Part shown: piece after piece, positions 15,699-24,216 of the stretch
Numbering within the stretch: position 1 is the stretch's first letter
Layout: each line of letters opens with the position of its first letter
Source: Actinokineospora bangkokensis
GTDB lineage: Bacteria > Actinomycetota > Actinomycetes > Mycobacteriales > Pseudonocardiaceae
Direction: 5' to 3'
Assembly: GCF_001940455.1 (NCBI RefSeq)
Contig: NZ_MKQR01000015.1
Span: 1-64,000 of the forward strand
Length of the DNA stretch: 64,000 nt
Notes under the pieces: generated by a model
Told to the model about the DNA's origin: nothing
Seen by the model: only the letters and a program-made list of their open reading frames with translations
Databases searched by the model: none
Program-made: the position numbers and the translations under genes

Positions 15699-16502
15699 CT
15701 AGGTGCCCGTGGCGGTGGTGGCGATGCCGCCGTCGACGGGGATGACCGCGCCCGTCAGGTAGGCCCCGGCCCGGCAGGCGAGGAACACCGCGACGCCCGC
15801 CATGTCGTCGTCGCGGCCGAGCCTGCGCAGGGGTGCCTTCGCCGCGATCCTGTCCCCGACGGCGTCGAGCGTGGCCGCCATCATCTGCGACGGGAACGGC
15901 CCCGGGGCCACGGCGTTGACCGTGACGTGCTGCGGGCCCAGCTCCCGCGCGAGCACCCTGGTGAGCTGGTGGAGCGCCGCCTTGCTGGCCGCGTAGGAGT
16001 AGTTGGGCGACTCGGCCACGTGGATGGCGGCGATGCTGCCGATGTTGACCACGCGGGCCGGGTCGTCGGCGGTGCCCGCCCGGCGCAGTGCCGGGAGCAG
16101 CGCCTGCACCAACCGGAACGGGGCCTTGAGGTTGAGGTCCAGCACCACTTCCCAGGCCTCCGCCGGGAACGCCTCCAGCGGCTCGCGCCACATCGCACCC
16201 GCGTTGTTGACGAGGACGTCCAGCCGCTCCGACTCCGCCAGCACCAGCTCGGCGAGGCGCAGGCACTCGTCGCTCGTGGACAGGTCAGCGGGGATCGCCC
16301 GGACGTCCCCGAACTCCGACAGCCCGCGCTCCGCCTCCGCGCACGCGTCCGCCGAGCGCGAGCTGATGATGACGCGCGCACCAGCCTGGAGGAGTCCGCG
16401 CGCGATCATCAACCCGATCCCCTTGGTGCCACCGGTGACGAGCGCGCGCTTGCCGCTCAGGTCGAACAGATCCGCGTGAGCGGTGAACTGATTGTCTGCC
16501 AT
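15699..16502 (-). CDS. Short-chain dehydrogenase/reductase (classical SDR)
   Basis: ATG 16502 (MADNQF) with GAGGAAG upstream is preferred to a longer frame. The 267-residue enzyme has TGGTKGIG for NAD(P), NNAG, the catalytic Ser in NIGSIA and YSYAASKAA (YxxxK). It closes with GAVIPVDGG, all typical of classical SDRs such as 3-oxoacyl-ACP or gluconate 5-dehydrogenase types. The substrate is unknown. Regulation by the neighbouring MmyB-type protein is inferred from a shared promoter motif. Confidence 0.9.
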   Translation of the reverse strand: MADNQFTAHADLFDLSGKRALVTGGTKGIGLMIARGLLQAGARVIISSRSADACAEAERGLSEFGDVRAIPADLSTSDECLRLAELVLAESERLDVLVNNAGAMWREPLEAFPAEAWEVVLDLNLKAPFRLVQALLPALRRAGTADDPARVVNIGSIAAIHVAESPNYSYAASKAALHQLTRVLARELGPQHVTVNAVAPGPFPSQMMAATLDAVGDRIAAKAPLRRLGRDDDMAGVAVFLACRAGAYLTGAVIPVDGGIATTATGT

Positions 16503-16576
16503 GGGTCTTCCTCTCATCCTCCGCACAACCGGAGGCGACCCAGCCAGGCTGACAGCCCTCCGCGGCACCGAGGAGA

Positions 16577-16609
16577 CCCTGGCGATACAGGTACTGCCAG
16601 GGCCTCCCT
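16577..16609. promoter_or_regulatory. SDR promoter: inverted repeat and shared motif copy 2
   Basis: CCCTGGC (16577-16583) and GCCAGGG (16596-16602) form an inverted repeat. Overlapping it at 16590-16609 is GGTACTGCCAGGGCCTCCCT, the inverted 19/20 copy of the regulator-promoter motif at 15655-15674. Confidence 0.55.
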
Positions 16610-16622
16610 GCGCCCCGCCCGG

Positions 16623-17504
16623 TCAAGCGAGCTGCCGCTTCACCTCCGCGAGGAGGTCCACCGCCCGGCGCCACGGCGTGCTCGGGGCGAGCGCGACCAG
16701 GGTGACACCTGCCTCGCGCAACGCGGACAAGCGCTCAGCGACCTGGTCGGGCGAACCGAGGACGAGGACCCGCTCGGCCCGGTCGCGGTCGAGGCCGTAG
16801 CGGGCGGCCAGGCTCGCGGCCAACCGGTCGGTCTCGGCGCGGTCGGGGCGCTCGGTCAGACCGCCGTGCAGGACCATCCCGATGGCGGGGCGGGGCCGGT
16901 CGCCGGCGAGGTCGGTGAGGCGGGCGATCCGCTCGGGCACGTCCGACGGGGCCAGCATGGCCCCGAGCCACCCGTCAGCGGCGCGGGCCGCGCGGCGCAG
17001 GGCCGCGTCGGACCCCCCGCCGACCCACACCGGCGGCACCGGGGCGGGCGGGGCCAACGCGACGTCCACCCCGTCGACCGGCACGGGCTCACCCCGCAGG
17101 AACGGGCCCAGCGCGTCCAGGAACGCGTCGGTGCGCGCGGCCCGCTCCCGCCACGGCGTCCCCGCGATCGCCCACTCGTCGGGCCCCGCGACGCGCCCGC
17201 CGAGCCCGACGCCGAGCCGCAGCCTCCCCTCCGGCACCACGGCGGCGAGGGTGGCGATGTGCTTGGCCGCCCACACCGGGTGCCGCAGCGAGGGCAGGTA
17301 CACCCCGGTGCCAACGACGACCCTGCTGGTCGCCCCGGCAGCCGCGGCCAGCGCGATCGGGGCGTCGAACTGGCCCGCGTCGGTGACCAGGTGGTCACCG
17401 ACCCACACCGAGTCCAACCCCGCGCCCTCGGCGTGCCGAGCCGCGGCGACGACCCCCGTCCCGTCCTCGGGCGCGGGCAGGAAAACACCGATGTCGAATG
17501 GCAT
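16623..17504 (-). CDS. LLM-class (luciferase-like) F420-dependent oxidoreductase
   Basis: ATG 17504 (MPFDIGVFLP) is preferred over an upstream TTG. The 293-residue protein carries AARHAEGAGLDSVWVGDHLV, VVVGTGVYLPSLRHP and GRLRLGVGLGG, with PPVWVGGGSDAALRRAAR later. This is the pattern of F420- or FMN-dependent TIM-barrel monooxygenases and reductases of the bacterial luciferase superfamily. Actinobacterial members mostly use F420. The substrate is unknown. A perfect 8-bp-arm palindrome immediately precedes it. Confidence 0.87.
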   Translation of the reverse strand: MPFDIGVFLPAPEDGTGVVAAARHAEGAGLDSVWVGDHLVTDAGQFDAPIALAAAAGATSRVVVGTGVYLPSLRHPVWAAKHIATLAAVVPEGRLRLGVGLGGRVAGPDEWAIAGTPWRERAARTDAFLDALGPFLRGEPVPVDGVDVALAPPAPVPPVWVGGGSDAALRRAARAADGWLGAMLAPSDVPERIARLTDLAGDRPRPAIGMVLHGGLTERPDRAETDRLAASLAARYGLDRDRAERVLVLGSPDQVAERLSALREAGVTLVALAPSTPWRRAVDLLAEVKRQLA

Positions 17505-17518
17505 GCGCCCACCCTGCA

Positions 17519-17538
17519 ACCTCCAGCGGGCTGGAGGT
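17519..17538. promoter_or_regulatory. Candidate operator of the LLM oxidoreductase gene
   Basis: ACCTCCAG-cggg-CTGGAGGT, perfect 8-bp arms, 14 bp upstream of the ATG at 17504. The form resembles sites bound by MerR-type activators, but no such gene is nearby. Confidence 0.45.
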
Positions 17539-17595
17539 CAACCGCCGCGGGCGCGGCGTGGGCGACCACCGGCAGTGGCCGCCCACGCCGGTGGG

Positions 17596-18996
17596 TCAGC
17601 CCAGGAGGCGCAGGACGCCCTGGGGGATCTGGTTGGCCTGCGCCAGCATCGACTGCGCCGCTGCGAGCAGGATGTTGTTCTTCGTGAAGGAGACCATCTC
17701 GAAGGCCGTGTTGACGTCCCGGACCCGGGAGTCGGACGCGGTCAGGTTCTCGACGGCGTGGTCCGCGCCGCGCGTGACCGACTCCAGGCGGTTCTGGAAG
17801 GCGCCGAGGTTGGACAGCTGGTCGGTGGTGGCCTTGATCGCGACGTCGATCCTGGCGATGGCGGCGTCGGGGGCCGCCGGGCGCGCGACGAGCTTGGGCA
17901 CCTCCGCGGCGAGGGTCCTGGCGGCCTGCTCGGGGGTGACCCCGGCGCTGGTGGCCATCTCGCCCAGCTCGGCGTCACCGAGGGCCTTGGCCACCGCCTC
18001 GGGGGTCAGCTCGGCGCCGGGGCCGTCCTCGGCCCAGGTCTGCACGACGGGGGCGGTGTCGGGGTCGGTGAGCAGGGCCTCCAGGACGTCGGCGAGGCCC
18101 AGCTGGGCGTCGGCCAGCTCGGCGGTCCGCTCGTCGGTCTCCCAGTAGCCGACCAGCTCGACCTGCTCGATCTCCACCTCCGCGGCGCCGCCCGCGTCCG
18201 CGACCACCTCGCGGAACTCGGCCAGGTCCGAGCGCTGCGCGGCGAGGCCCGCCAGCGCGGTGTCGATGCGCGCCACGGCGTCCGCGGCGGCCTCGGTGCT
18301 GGTGACGTCCACCTTCTCCGGCTCGACGGGCGCGATGGGGGCGATCTCGCCGGGCTTGAGGTCCGGCACCGACACCTCCCCCGCGAACAGGTGCGCCGCC
18401 CCGACCGCGAAGATGTTCGCCGCGATCGCCTCGTTGGTGTCGGCCCCCACGTGCACCCGCAACGTCCAACTGGCGGTGGCGTTCTGCAACGACGCCGGGG
18501 TGTCGATCCGGACCGGGGTCGTCCCCTTCTCCCCGGCGGGCCCGCCCTGCGCGGCGGCGCCTGCCGCCAGCATCCTCGCCGTGGCGAAGTCGGCTTGCTC
18601 ACCGATCCGGTCGACCTCGTCCATGAGCTGGTCGACCTCAACCTGGATCGCTGACCGGTCCTCCTCGGAGCAGGTCCCGTTCGCGCTCTGGATCGACAGC
18701 ACGCGCATCCGCTGCAAGACGGTGGTCACCTCGTTCAACCACCCCTCGGTGGTCTGGATGAACGAGATGGCATCCGAGGCGTTGCGGCTGGCCTGGGCCA
18801 ACCCCCGCGCCTGCGTCCGCAGCTTCTCCGACACCGCCTCCCCGGCCTCGTCGTCCCCCGCGCGGTTGACCCGCGCCCCACCGCTCAACCGCCGCGCGGA
18901 CACGGTCAGCTCGCCGGTCTGCTTGATCGCCTCGTTGCCGCGCAGCAGCCCGCGCCGCGCCGCGTTGAGGGCGTCCATGTTCTGGTTGATGATCAC
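17596..18996 (-). CDS. fliC: Flagellin
   Basis: GTG 18996 is chosen because GGAGG lies 8 bases upstream and the protein then begins VIINQNMDALNAARR like classical flagellins. Both conserved ends are present. The N-terminal D0/D1 has RLSGGARVNRAGDDEAGEAV and SRNASDAISFIQTTEGWLNE. The C-terminal D1/D0 has NLGAFQNRLESVTRGADHAVENLTASDSRVRDV and ends QANQIPQGVLRLLG. The 466 residues include an acidic, Ala-rich variable domain (about 150-390) that is exposed on filaments. No other flagellar gene is in the window. The divergent glycosyltransferase locus suggests the filament is glycosylated. Confidence 0.95.
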   Translation of the reverse strand: MIINQNMDALNAARRGLLRGNEAIKQTGELTVSARRLSGGARVNRAGDDEAGEAVSEKLRTQARGLAQASRNASDAISFIQTTEGWLNEVTTVLQRMRVLSIQSANGTCSEEDRSAIQVEVDQLMDEVDRIGEQADFATARMLAAGAAAQGGPAGEKGTTPVRIDTPASLQNATASWTLRVHVGADTNEAIAANIFAVGAAHLFAGEVSVPDLKPGEIAPIAPVEPEKVDVTSTEAAADAVARIDTALAGLAAQRSDLAEFREVVADAGGAAEVEIEQVELVGYWETDERTAELADAQLGLADVLEALLTDPDTAPVVQTWAEDGPGAELTPEAVAKALGDAELGEMATSAGVTPEQAARTLAAEVPKLVARPAAPDAAIARIDVAIKATTDQLSNLGAFQNRLESVTRGADHAVENLTASDSRVRDVNTAFEMVSFTKNNILLAAAQSMLAQANQIPQGVLRLLG

Positions 18997-19509
18997 GTCA
19001 AGCGCCTCCGTCACCCAAGATCACGACACGGCGATCCTGCCCGCCGCCCCCGCGCCGGACAAGGAATCCCCTGCGGCGCAACACCTCCGGCGCCGCACCC
19101 GGCACGCGGGCGAGGGCGGTCGATCCGGCTCCCGCCGCACGGCGTTCGACCACCGCCGGTCCGACCAAATCCTGCCCATCCCGCCACCGCGGGTGCCGCA
19201 GCGCGATGATCACCCTTCTGGCTTAACCGGACCGGCACCCCATCTGGATCCACTGAGGACACCGCTCCCGCGGGCACGCGCGGTACCCGGATCGACCGCC
19301 GGGCGCGGGGCGGTCACCCGGATGACGTACCCGCGCTGTCACGAACCGGGTGCCCGGCGGCGCGGGCGCGCCGACCCGCCGGGAGATGCCCAGGTCACGT
19401 CGGTCGTCAAGATCCCGGGCGGGTGCCGCCCCCGCCGCGGGCGCGTGCACAATACGCAGGGGGTCGAGGCGGTGCGGGCCGAGCGCGCCGCCGGACGGAA
19501 GGGGCCGGT
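18997..19509. other. 513-bp divergent intergenic region, flagellin and glycosylation locus
   Basis: No supported gene. It should hold the promoters of the leftward flagellin gene and the rightward membrane-protein gene. An inverted repeat CCGGTCCG/CGGACCGG (19156-19163 and 19227-19234) is visible. No clear sigma-28 (TAAA-N15-GCCGATAA) motif was found by eye before the flagellin gene. A weak CAATAC element near 19449 could serve the rightward gene. Confidence 0.5.
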
Positions 19510-20310
19510 GTGTCCTGGCACGATGAACTGCGTTGGCTCGACGACGAGCTCGCCGCCGGTCGGATCTCGGCCGAGGAGTACCGGGCGCGCCGGGCGCGGC
19601 TCACCCCGCCCGGCGCCGCGGCGGGGCAGGCGGTGGGCGGTCCGCAGGAGGTGCCGGGGGTGCCGCCGCAGGTCTCGGCGCGCGGGTACGACGCGGCCCA
19701 CCAGGGGCCGGAGGTGTTCTCCGACAAGGGCGCCGGGATCGGCTCGCGGGTCGGGGTCATCGCGCTCGTGGTGGTGCTCGTCGGGCTCGCGGTGGGCGCG
19801 TGGTTGCTGTTCCGGCCGATGGACGGCCCGGACCCGGCCGCCGGGCCGCAGCAGGCCGGGGTGCTGGCCGAGCTGCCCGGCCAGGCGCAGGACATGGCGG
19901 ACATCGCGACCTTCGACCAGGTCGCGGAGGTCGACTACCTCACCGAGCAGGAGATCCAGGTCTACCGCGACAACGGGGCGGGCGGGTCCCGGATCGCCCT
20001 GTCCACCGACGACGGCGTGCGGGTCGTGGTGCTGGTGGTCGACGTGCGCGACGCCGCGGCCGCGGTGGGGGCGCGCGACGGGCTGGAGGCGTTGCAGCGG
20101 GACTTCGGGCTGACCCAGGTGACCGGACCGCCGGGCGTGGTCGTCTCGGCCAACCAGGGTGCGACCGGCGGTCCGCTGACCCGCGGCCACTACGCGGCGG
20201 GCAACCGCGTGGTCCGCGTCCAGGCCCAGGGCCAGGACGGCGCCGCGGCCCAGCGCGTGTTCGACTCGGTGCTCGCCGCGCAGCAGCAGAGGTTGCCCGC
20301 CGATGGCTGA
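19510..20310 (+). CDS. Single-pass membrane protein of unknown function
   Basis: GTG 19510 starts a 266-residue protein. The N-terminal motif VSWHDELRWLDDELAAGRIS and EEYRARRARL resembles short cytoplasmic SHOCT-like modules. A Gly/Pro-rich linker, one transmembrane helix (VGVIALVVVLVGLAVGAWLLF, about residues 80-100) and an external domain of about 160 residues follow. I do not recognise that domain. The gene overlaps the start of the large glycosyltransferase gene by 8 bases, so both are one transcription unit. It may anchor or assist the surface glycosylation machinery, but that is inference. Confidence 0.75.
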   Translation: MSWHDELRWLDDELAAGRISAEEYRARRARLTPPGAAAGQAVGGPQEVPGVPPQVSARGYDAAHQGPEVFSDKGAGIGSRVGVIALVVVLVGLAVGAWLLFRPMDGPDPAAGPQQAGVLAELPGQAQDMADIATFDQVAEVDYLTEQEIQVYRDNGAGGSRIALSTDDGVRVVVLVVDVRDAAAAVGARDGLEALQRDFGLTQVTGPPGVVVSANQGATGGPLTRGHYAAGNRVVRVQAQGQDGAAAQRVFDSVLAAQQQRLPADG

Positions 20311-23300
20311 CCCCCGGGTCGGCGCCGGGACGATCGTCGCGCGCAACTACCTCCCCGCCGCCAAGGTGCTGGCGGGGTCGTTCCGCCGGACGCACCCCGG
20401 CACCGGGTTCACCGTGCTGGTGGTCGACGCCGACCCCGCGGAGCTGGGCGGGCTGGCCGACGAGGTGCCGGGGGTGCGCTTCCTGGGCCCGGCGGACACC
20501 GCGCTCGACCCCGCCGAGTTCGGGCGGATGGCGCTGGCGTACACGGTCACCGAGCTGTCCACTGCGGTCAAGCCGTGGTTGCTACGCGCGCTGCTCGACG
20601 AGCACGACGTGGCGGTCTACCTCGACCCGGACATCGAGGTGTTCGCGCCGTTCGCCGCCGAGGCGGCCGCGCTGGCCGTCGAGCACGGGATCGTGCTGAC
20701 CCCGCACGTGCTCGACCCCATGCCGCGCGACGGGCTGCGCCCCAGCGAGGCCGACATCATGGCCTCGGGGGTGTTCAACCTCGGGTTCATCGCGGTCGGC
20801 GGGCAGGCCGCGCCGTTCCTGCGGTTCTGGGCCGACCGGCTGCGCCAGGACGCGATCTCCTCGGTGGCCGAGCAGCTGTTCACCGACCAGCGCTGGGTGG
20901 ACAACGTGCCCGCCCTCTTCGGCCACGTCGCGGTCACCGACCCGGGGTGGAACGTCGCCTACTGGAACGTCTACCAGCGCCCGCTGGCGCGCGCGGCGGA
21001 CGGCTCGCTGACCGCGGCGGGCAGGCCGCTGCGCTTCGCCCACTACTCCGGCCACCGGCCGGAGGTGCCGTGGCTGGTCTCCACGCACTTCGCCGACCGG
21101 CCCCGGGTGCTGCTGGCCGACCAGCCGGTGCTGGCCGACCTGCTGGCGGGCTACCGGTCCCAGCTCATCGGCGCGGGCTACCGCGAGGCGCTGGCGGACG
21201 TGCCCTACCGCTGGGACACACTGCCGGACGGCGCCGCGGTGACCCCGCCGCTGCGCAGGCTCTACCGCGCGGCGTGGATCGAGGCCGAGCGCGCGGGCAC
21301 GCCACTGCCGCCCAACCCGCTGGCCCCCGGCGCCGCGGGGGACCCGGCCCAGGACCTGATCGCCTGGGCGTGCACCCCGGCGACCGCGGACCAGGCGCGG
21401 GCGGGCCTGTCGCGGTGGGCGGTGGTGGTGTGGGACGCCCGGCCCGACCTCCAGCAGGCCTTCCCGCACCCGCTGCACGCCGACGCCGCCGCGTTCCGCC
21501 GGTGGTGCCAGACCTCCGGGGTCGACGAGGGGATGCTGCCCGCGGGCGCGGTCGAGGACCGGCCCGCGCGCGGCCCGGTCGACCCGGTGCCCGACCTGGG
21601 CGTGAACGTCCTGGGCTACCTGACCGCCGAGCTCGGCGTCGGTGAGCTGGGCCGCCTGGTGCACGAGGCCGTGGTGGCGGGCGGGCTCCCGGTGGCCACG
21701 GCGGTCGAGGAGACCACCGTGGTCAGCCGCACCGAGCACCCGCTGCCCGAGGGCGCCACCCCGGGCGAGGCGCGCTACGGCGTGAGCGTGCTCGTGGTCA
21801 ACGCCGACATGACCGCCCACACCCTGGGCGCCCACCCGGACCTGGCCCGCGACCGGTACGTCATCGGCGTGTGGTCCTGGGAGCTGGACACCTTCCCGCC
21901 CGCCATGCGCGGCGCGTTCGACCACGTCGACGAGGTGTGGACGCCCAGCGACTTCTGCACCCGCGCGATCGCGGAGCACTCCCCCGTCCCGGTGCGCACG
22001 GTGCCCGTCCCGGTCCGCGACCCGCTGCGCGGCCCCCGCGCCCCGCGCCCCACGGGGCCGACGCGGTTCCTGTTCGCCTTCGACCACATGAGCGTGTTCG
22101 CCAGGAAGAACCCGCTGGCCGCGATCACCGCGTTCCGCTCGGCCTTCCCCGACCGCGACGACGTCCGGCTGGTGGTCAAGACGATCAACGGCGACCTGCG
22201 CCCCGGCGACCGGGAGCGGCTGCGCTTCGCCGCCGCGGCCGACGACCGGGTCGAGCTGGTCGAGGGGTACCTCAGCGCCGAAGAGGTCGCCGGGCTGTTC
22301 GCCGCCGCGCACGCCTACGTGTCCCCGCACCGCAGCGAGGGGTTCGGGTTCACCGTGGCCGAGGCGATGGCGCACGGGCTGGCCGTGGTGGCCACCGACT
22401 ACGGCGGCACGGCGGAGTTCCTGACCCCCGACACCGGCTGGCCGGTCCCCCACCGGCTGGTGCCGGTCGGGCCGGGCAGCGAGCCCTACCCGGCCGAGGC
22501 GTGCTGGGCCGACCCGCTCCCCGACGCGCTGGCCGCGGCGCTCCGCGAGATCGCCGACGACCCCGGGGCCGCCGCGCGCAAGGGCGCCGCGGCCCGCGAG
22601 CACGTCCTGGCCACCCGGTCCCCGCAGGCCACCGCCGAGTGGGTGCGGGCAGCGGTCGAGGCCGCGCACGCCACCTGGCTGGCCCGCCGGGCCCCGGACG
22701 AGGAGGTCGTCGAGACGATGCCGGAGCAGGACCCGGCCACCGGGACCCCGGCCGAGGAGGCCCCGGCCGCCGACCCGCTGGACCCGCTGCGGCGCAGCCG
22801 CGAGGCGCTGCGCTGGCGCGCCGACCCGGCCGTGGACAGCAGGCTGCCGATGGCCGCCGCGCTGCGCCGGGGCGTCCTGCGCGCCCTCGACCACTACGAC
22901 CACCACCAGCGGCAGGTGCTCGGCGCCCTGCTCGACGGGGTCGACGACAGCGCGGGCAGGCTCGTCGAGGGCCAGCGCGCGCTGCTCGACCGGGTGCGGC
23001 GGCTGGAGGCCGCCCACGCCGAGCAGCGGGAGCTGGACCTGGCCGCCCGGCTGGACCGCCTGGAGCGGCTGGCCGCGACCCTGGCCCAGCGGGGTGACGC
23101 GCAGCGCGCCGCCGTCGAGGGCGTGGTGCGCGAGGTCGCCGCCCGGCCCGACGGCGCCGAGGTGGACCGGCGGGTCGACGCGCGCGCCGCCGAGCTGGGG
23201 CAGCGGTTGGCCGAGCTGGAGCACCGGCTCGTCGGGATGATGCACGAGCGGGTCGGGTGGATGACCGCCATCGAGGCCGAGACCGCCGCGCTGCGCGCCG

Positions 23301-24172
23301 AGCTGCCGCGGCTGCGCACCGGCCTGCTGCGCCACCACGACCTCGTCGACCCCGGCGCGGGCGGCACCGAGGTGGTCATGACCGACGTGGGCCCGCTGCG
23401 GCTGCCCGCCGAGGACACCGTGGTGCTGCCCTGGCTGCGCGAGTACGGCACCTGGGAGGCCGAGGAGTCGCGGTTGCTGGACGTGCTGCTGCCCGCGGGC
23501 GGCACGCTGGTCGACATCGGCGCGCACGTCGGCTACTTCACCGTGCGCGGGCTGCGCCGGGTGGGGGCGGCGGGCCGCGTGGTGGCCGTCGAGCCGTGGG
23601 AGCGGGCGCGCGAGCTGCTGCGGCGCAACGTCGCGGCCAACACCACCCCGGACGTCGCCGCGGCGCTGACCGTGGTCGCGGGCGCGGCGTGGGACGCCGA
23701 CGGGCCGCTGCGGCTGGCGCTGTCGGCGGAGGGCAACACCGGCGACAACCGGATCGACCCCGGCGGCGGTGTCGAGGTGCCGGGGGTGCGGTTGGCGACC
23801 GTGCTGGGCGCGGGGCCGGTGCACGTGGTCAAGTCCGACGCCCAGGGCCGCGACCACCGCGCGCTGGCCGGGCTGGGCGAGGTGCTGCGGGCGAGCAGGC
23901 CGCACGTGCTGACCGAGTTCGACCCGGTGGCGGTCGAGGAAGCCGGGTCCGACCCGGTGGCCGTCCTGGCCACCTACCGCGGGTGGGGCTACGCCGTGGT
24001 GCCGGTCACCGAGGACGTGGTCGCCGCCGCCGAGGCAGGCCTGCCGGTCCCCGGGGACACAGAGGGCACTGCGGGCGCCGCAGGCGCCGCGGGCTCGGAC
24101 GAAGCCCTGGTCGGCCGGGTCCGGGACAGCGGTGCCGGGTTTGCGACACTGTGGTTGCGCCCGCGGCCGTGA
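20303..24172 (+). CDS. Trifunctional glycosyltransferase / glycosyltransferase / FkbM methyltransferase
   Basis: The 1289-residue protein has at least three parts. Residues 1-300 form a GT-A-like domain (TIVARNYLPAAKVLAGS, VAVYLDPDIEVFAPF, SGVFNLGFIAV). Residues about 430-790 form a GT4-type GT-B domain with FDHMSVFARKNP and SPHRSEGFGFTVAEAMAHG. Residues about 840-1030 are charged and coiled-coil-like. The C-terminal 230 residues are an FkbM-type SAM methyltransferase (VDIGAHVGYFTVRGL, VVAVEPWERA, KSDAQGRD). The fusion would build and O-methylate a glycan. Position opposite the flagellin gene and before two acyltransferases suggests flagellin glycosylation. Cell-wall or exopolysaccharide synthesis is the alternative. 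Confidence 0.88.
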   Translation: MADPRVGAGTIVARNYLPAAKVLAGSFRRTHPGTGFTVLVVDADPAELGGLADEVPGVRFLGPADTALDPAEFGRMALAYTVTELSTAVKPWLLRALLDEHDVAVYLDPDIEVFAPFAAEAAALAVEHGIVLTPHVLDPMPRDGLRPSEADIMASGVFNLGFIAVGGQAAPFLRFWADRLRQDAISSVAEQLFTDQRWVDNVPALFGHVAVTDPGWNVAYWNVYQRPLARAADGSLTAAGRPLRFAHYSGHRPEVPWLVSTHFADRPRVLLADQPVLADLLAGYRSQLIGAGYREALADVPYRWDTLPDGAAVTPPLRRLYRAAWIEAERAGTPLPPNPLAPGAAGDPAQDLIAWACTPATADQARAGLSRWAVVVWDARPDLQQAFPHPLHADAAAFRRWCQTSGVDEGMLPAGAVEDRPARGPVDPVPDLGVNVLGYLTAELGVGELGRLVHEAVVAGGLPVATAVEETTVVSRTEHPLPEGATPGEARYGVSVLVVNADMTAHTLGAHPDLARDRYVIGVWSWELDTFPPAMRGAFDHVDEVWTPSDFCTRAIAEHSPVPVRTVPVPVRDPLRGPRAPRPTGPTRFLFAFDHMSVFARKNPLAAITAFRSAFPDRDDVRLVVKTINGDLRPGDRERLRFAAAADDRVELVEGYLSAEEVAGLFAAAHAYVSPHRSEGFGFTVAEAMAHGLAVVATDYGGTAEFLTPDTGWPVPHRLVPVGPGSEPYPAEACWADPLPDALAAALREIADDPGAAARKGAAAREHVLATRSPQATAEWVRAAVEAAHATWLARRAPDEEVVETMPEQDPATGTPAEEAPAADPLDPLRRSREALRWRADPAVDSRLPMAAALRRGVLRALDHYDHHQRQVLGALLDGVDDSAGRLVEGQRALLDRVRRLEAAHAEQRELDLAARLDRLERLAATLAQRGDAQRAAVEGVVREVAARPDGAEVDRRVDARAAELGQRLAELEHRLVGMMHERVGWMTAIEAETAALRAELPRLRTGLLRHHDLVDPGAGGTEVVMTDVGPLRLPAEDTVVLPWLREYGTWEAEESRLLDVLLPAGGTLVDIGAHVGYFTVRGLRRVGAAGRVVAVEPWERARELLRRNVAANTTPDVAAALTVVAGAAWDADGPLRLALSAEGNTGDNRIDPGGGVEVPGVRLATVLGAGPVHVVKSDAQGRDHRALAGLGEVLRASRPHVLTEFDPVAVEEAGSDPVAVLATYRGWGYAVVPVTEDVVAAAEAGLPVPGDTEGTAGAAGAAGSDEALVGRVRDSGAGFATLWLRPRP

Positions 24173-24216
24173 GGACCGGTGGGGACGGTGGCGCGGGTCG
24201 TGCGACGGGAGGTCAC

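Noticed and set aside
18997-19509. A sigma-28 (WhiG/FliA-type) promoter for flagellin
   Set aside because: No TAAA-N15-GCCGATAA-like pair could be found on the minus strand. A TTAAG near 19222 has no matching -10.
20582-23905. A 1107-codon open frame antisense to the glycosyltransferase fusion
   Set aside because: No domain is recognisable; composition is His/Arg/Gln/Gly-rich. The plus-strand gene has clear domains and third-position bias.
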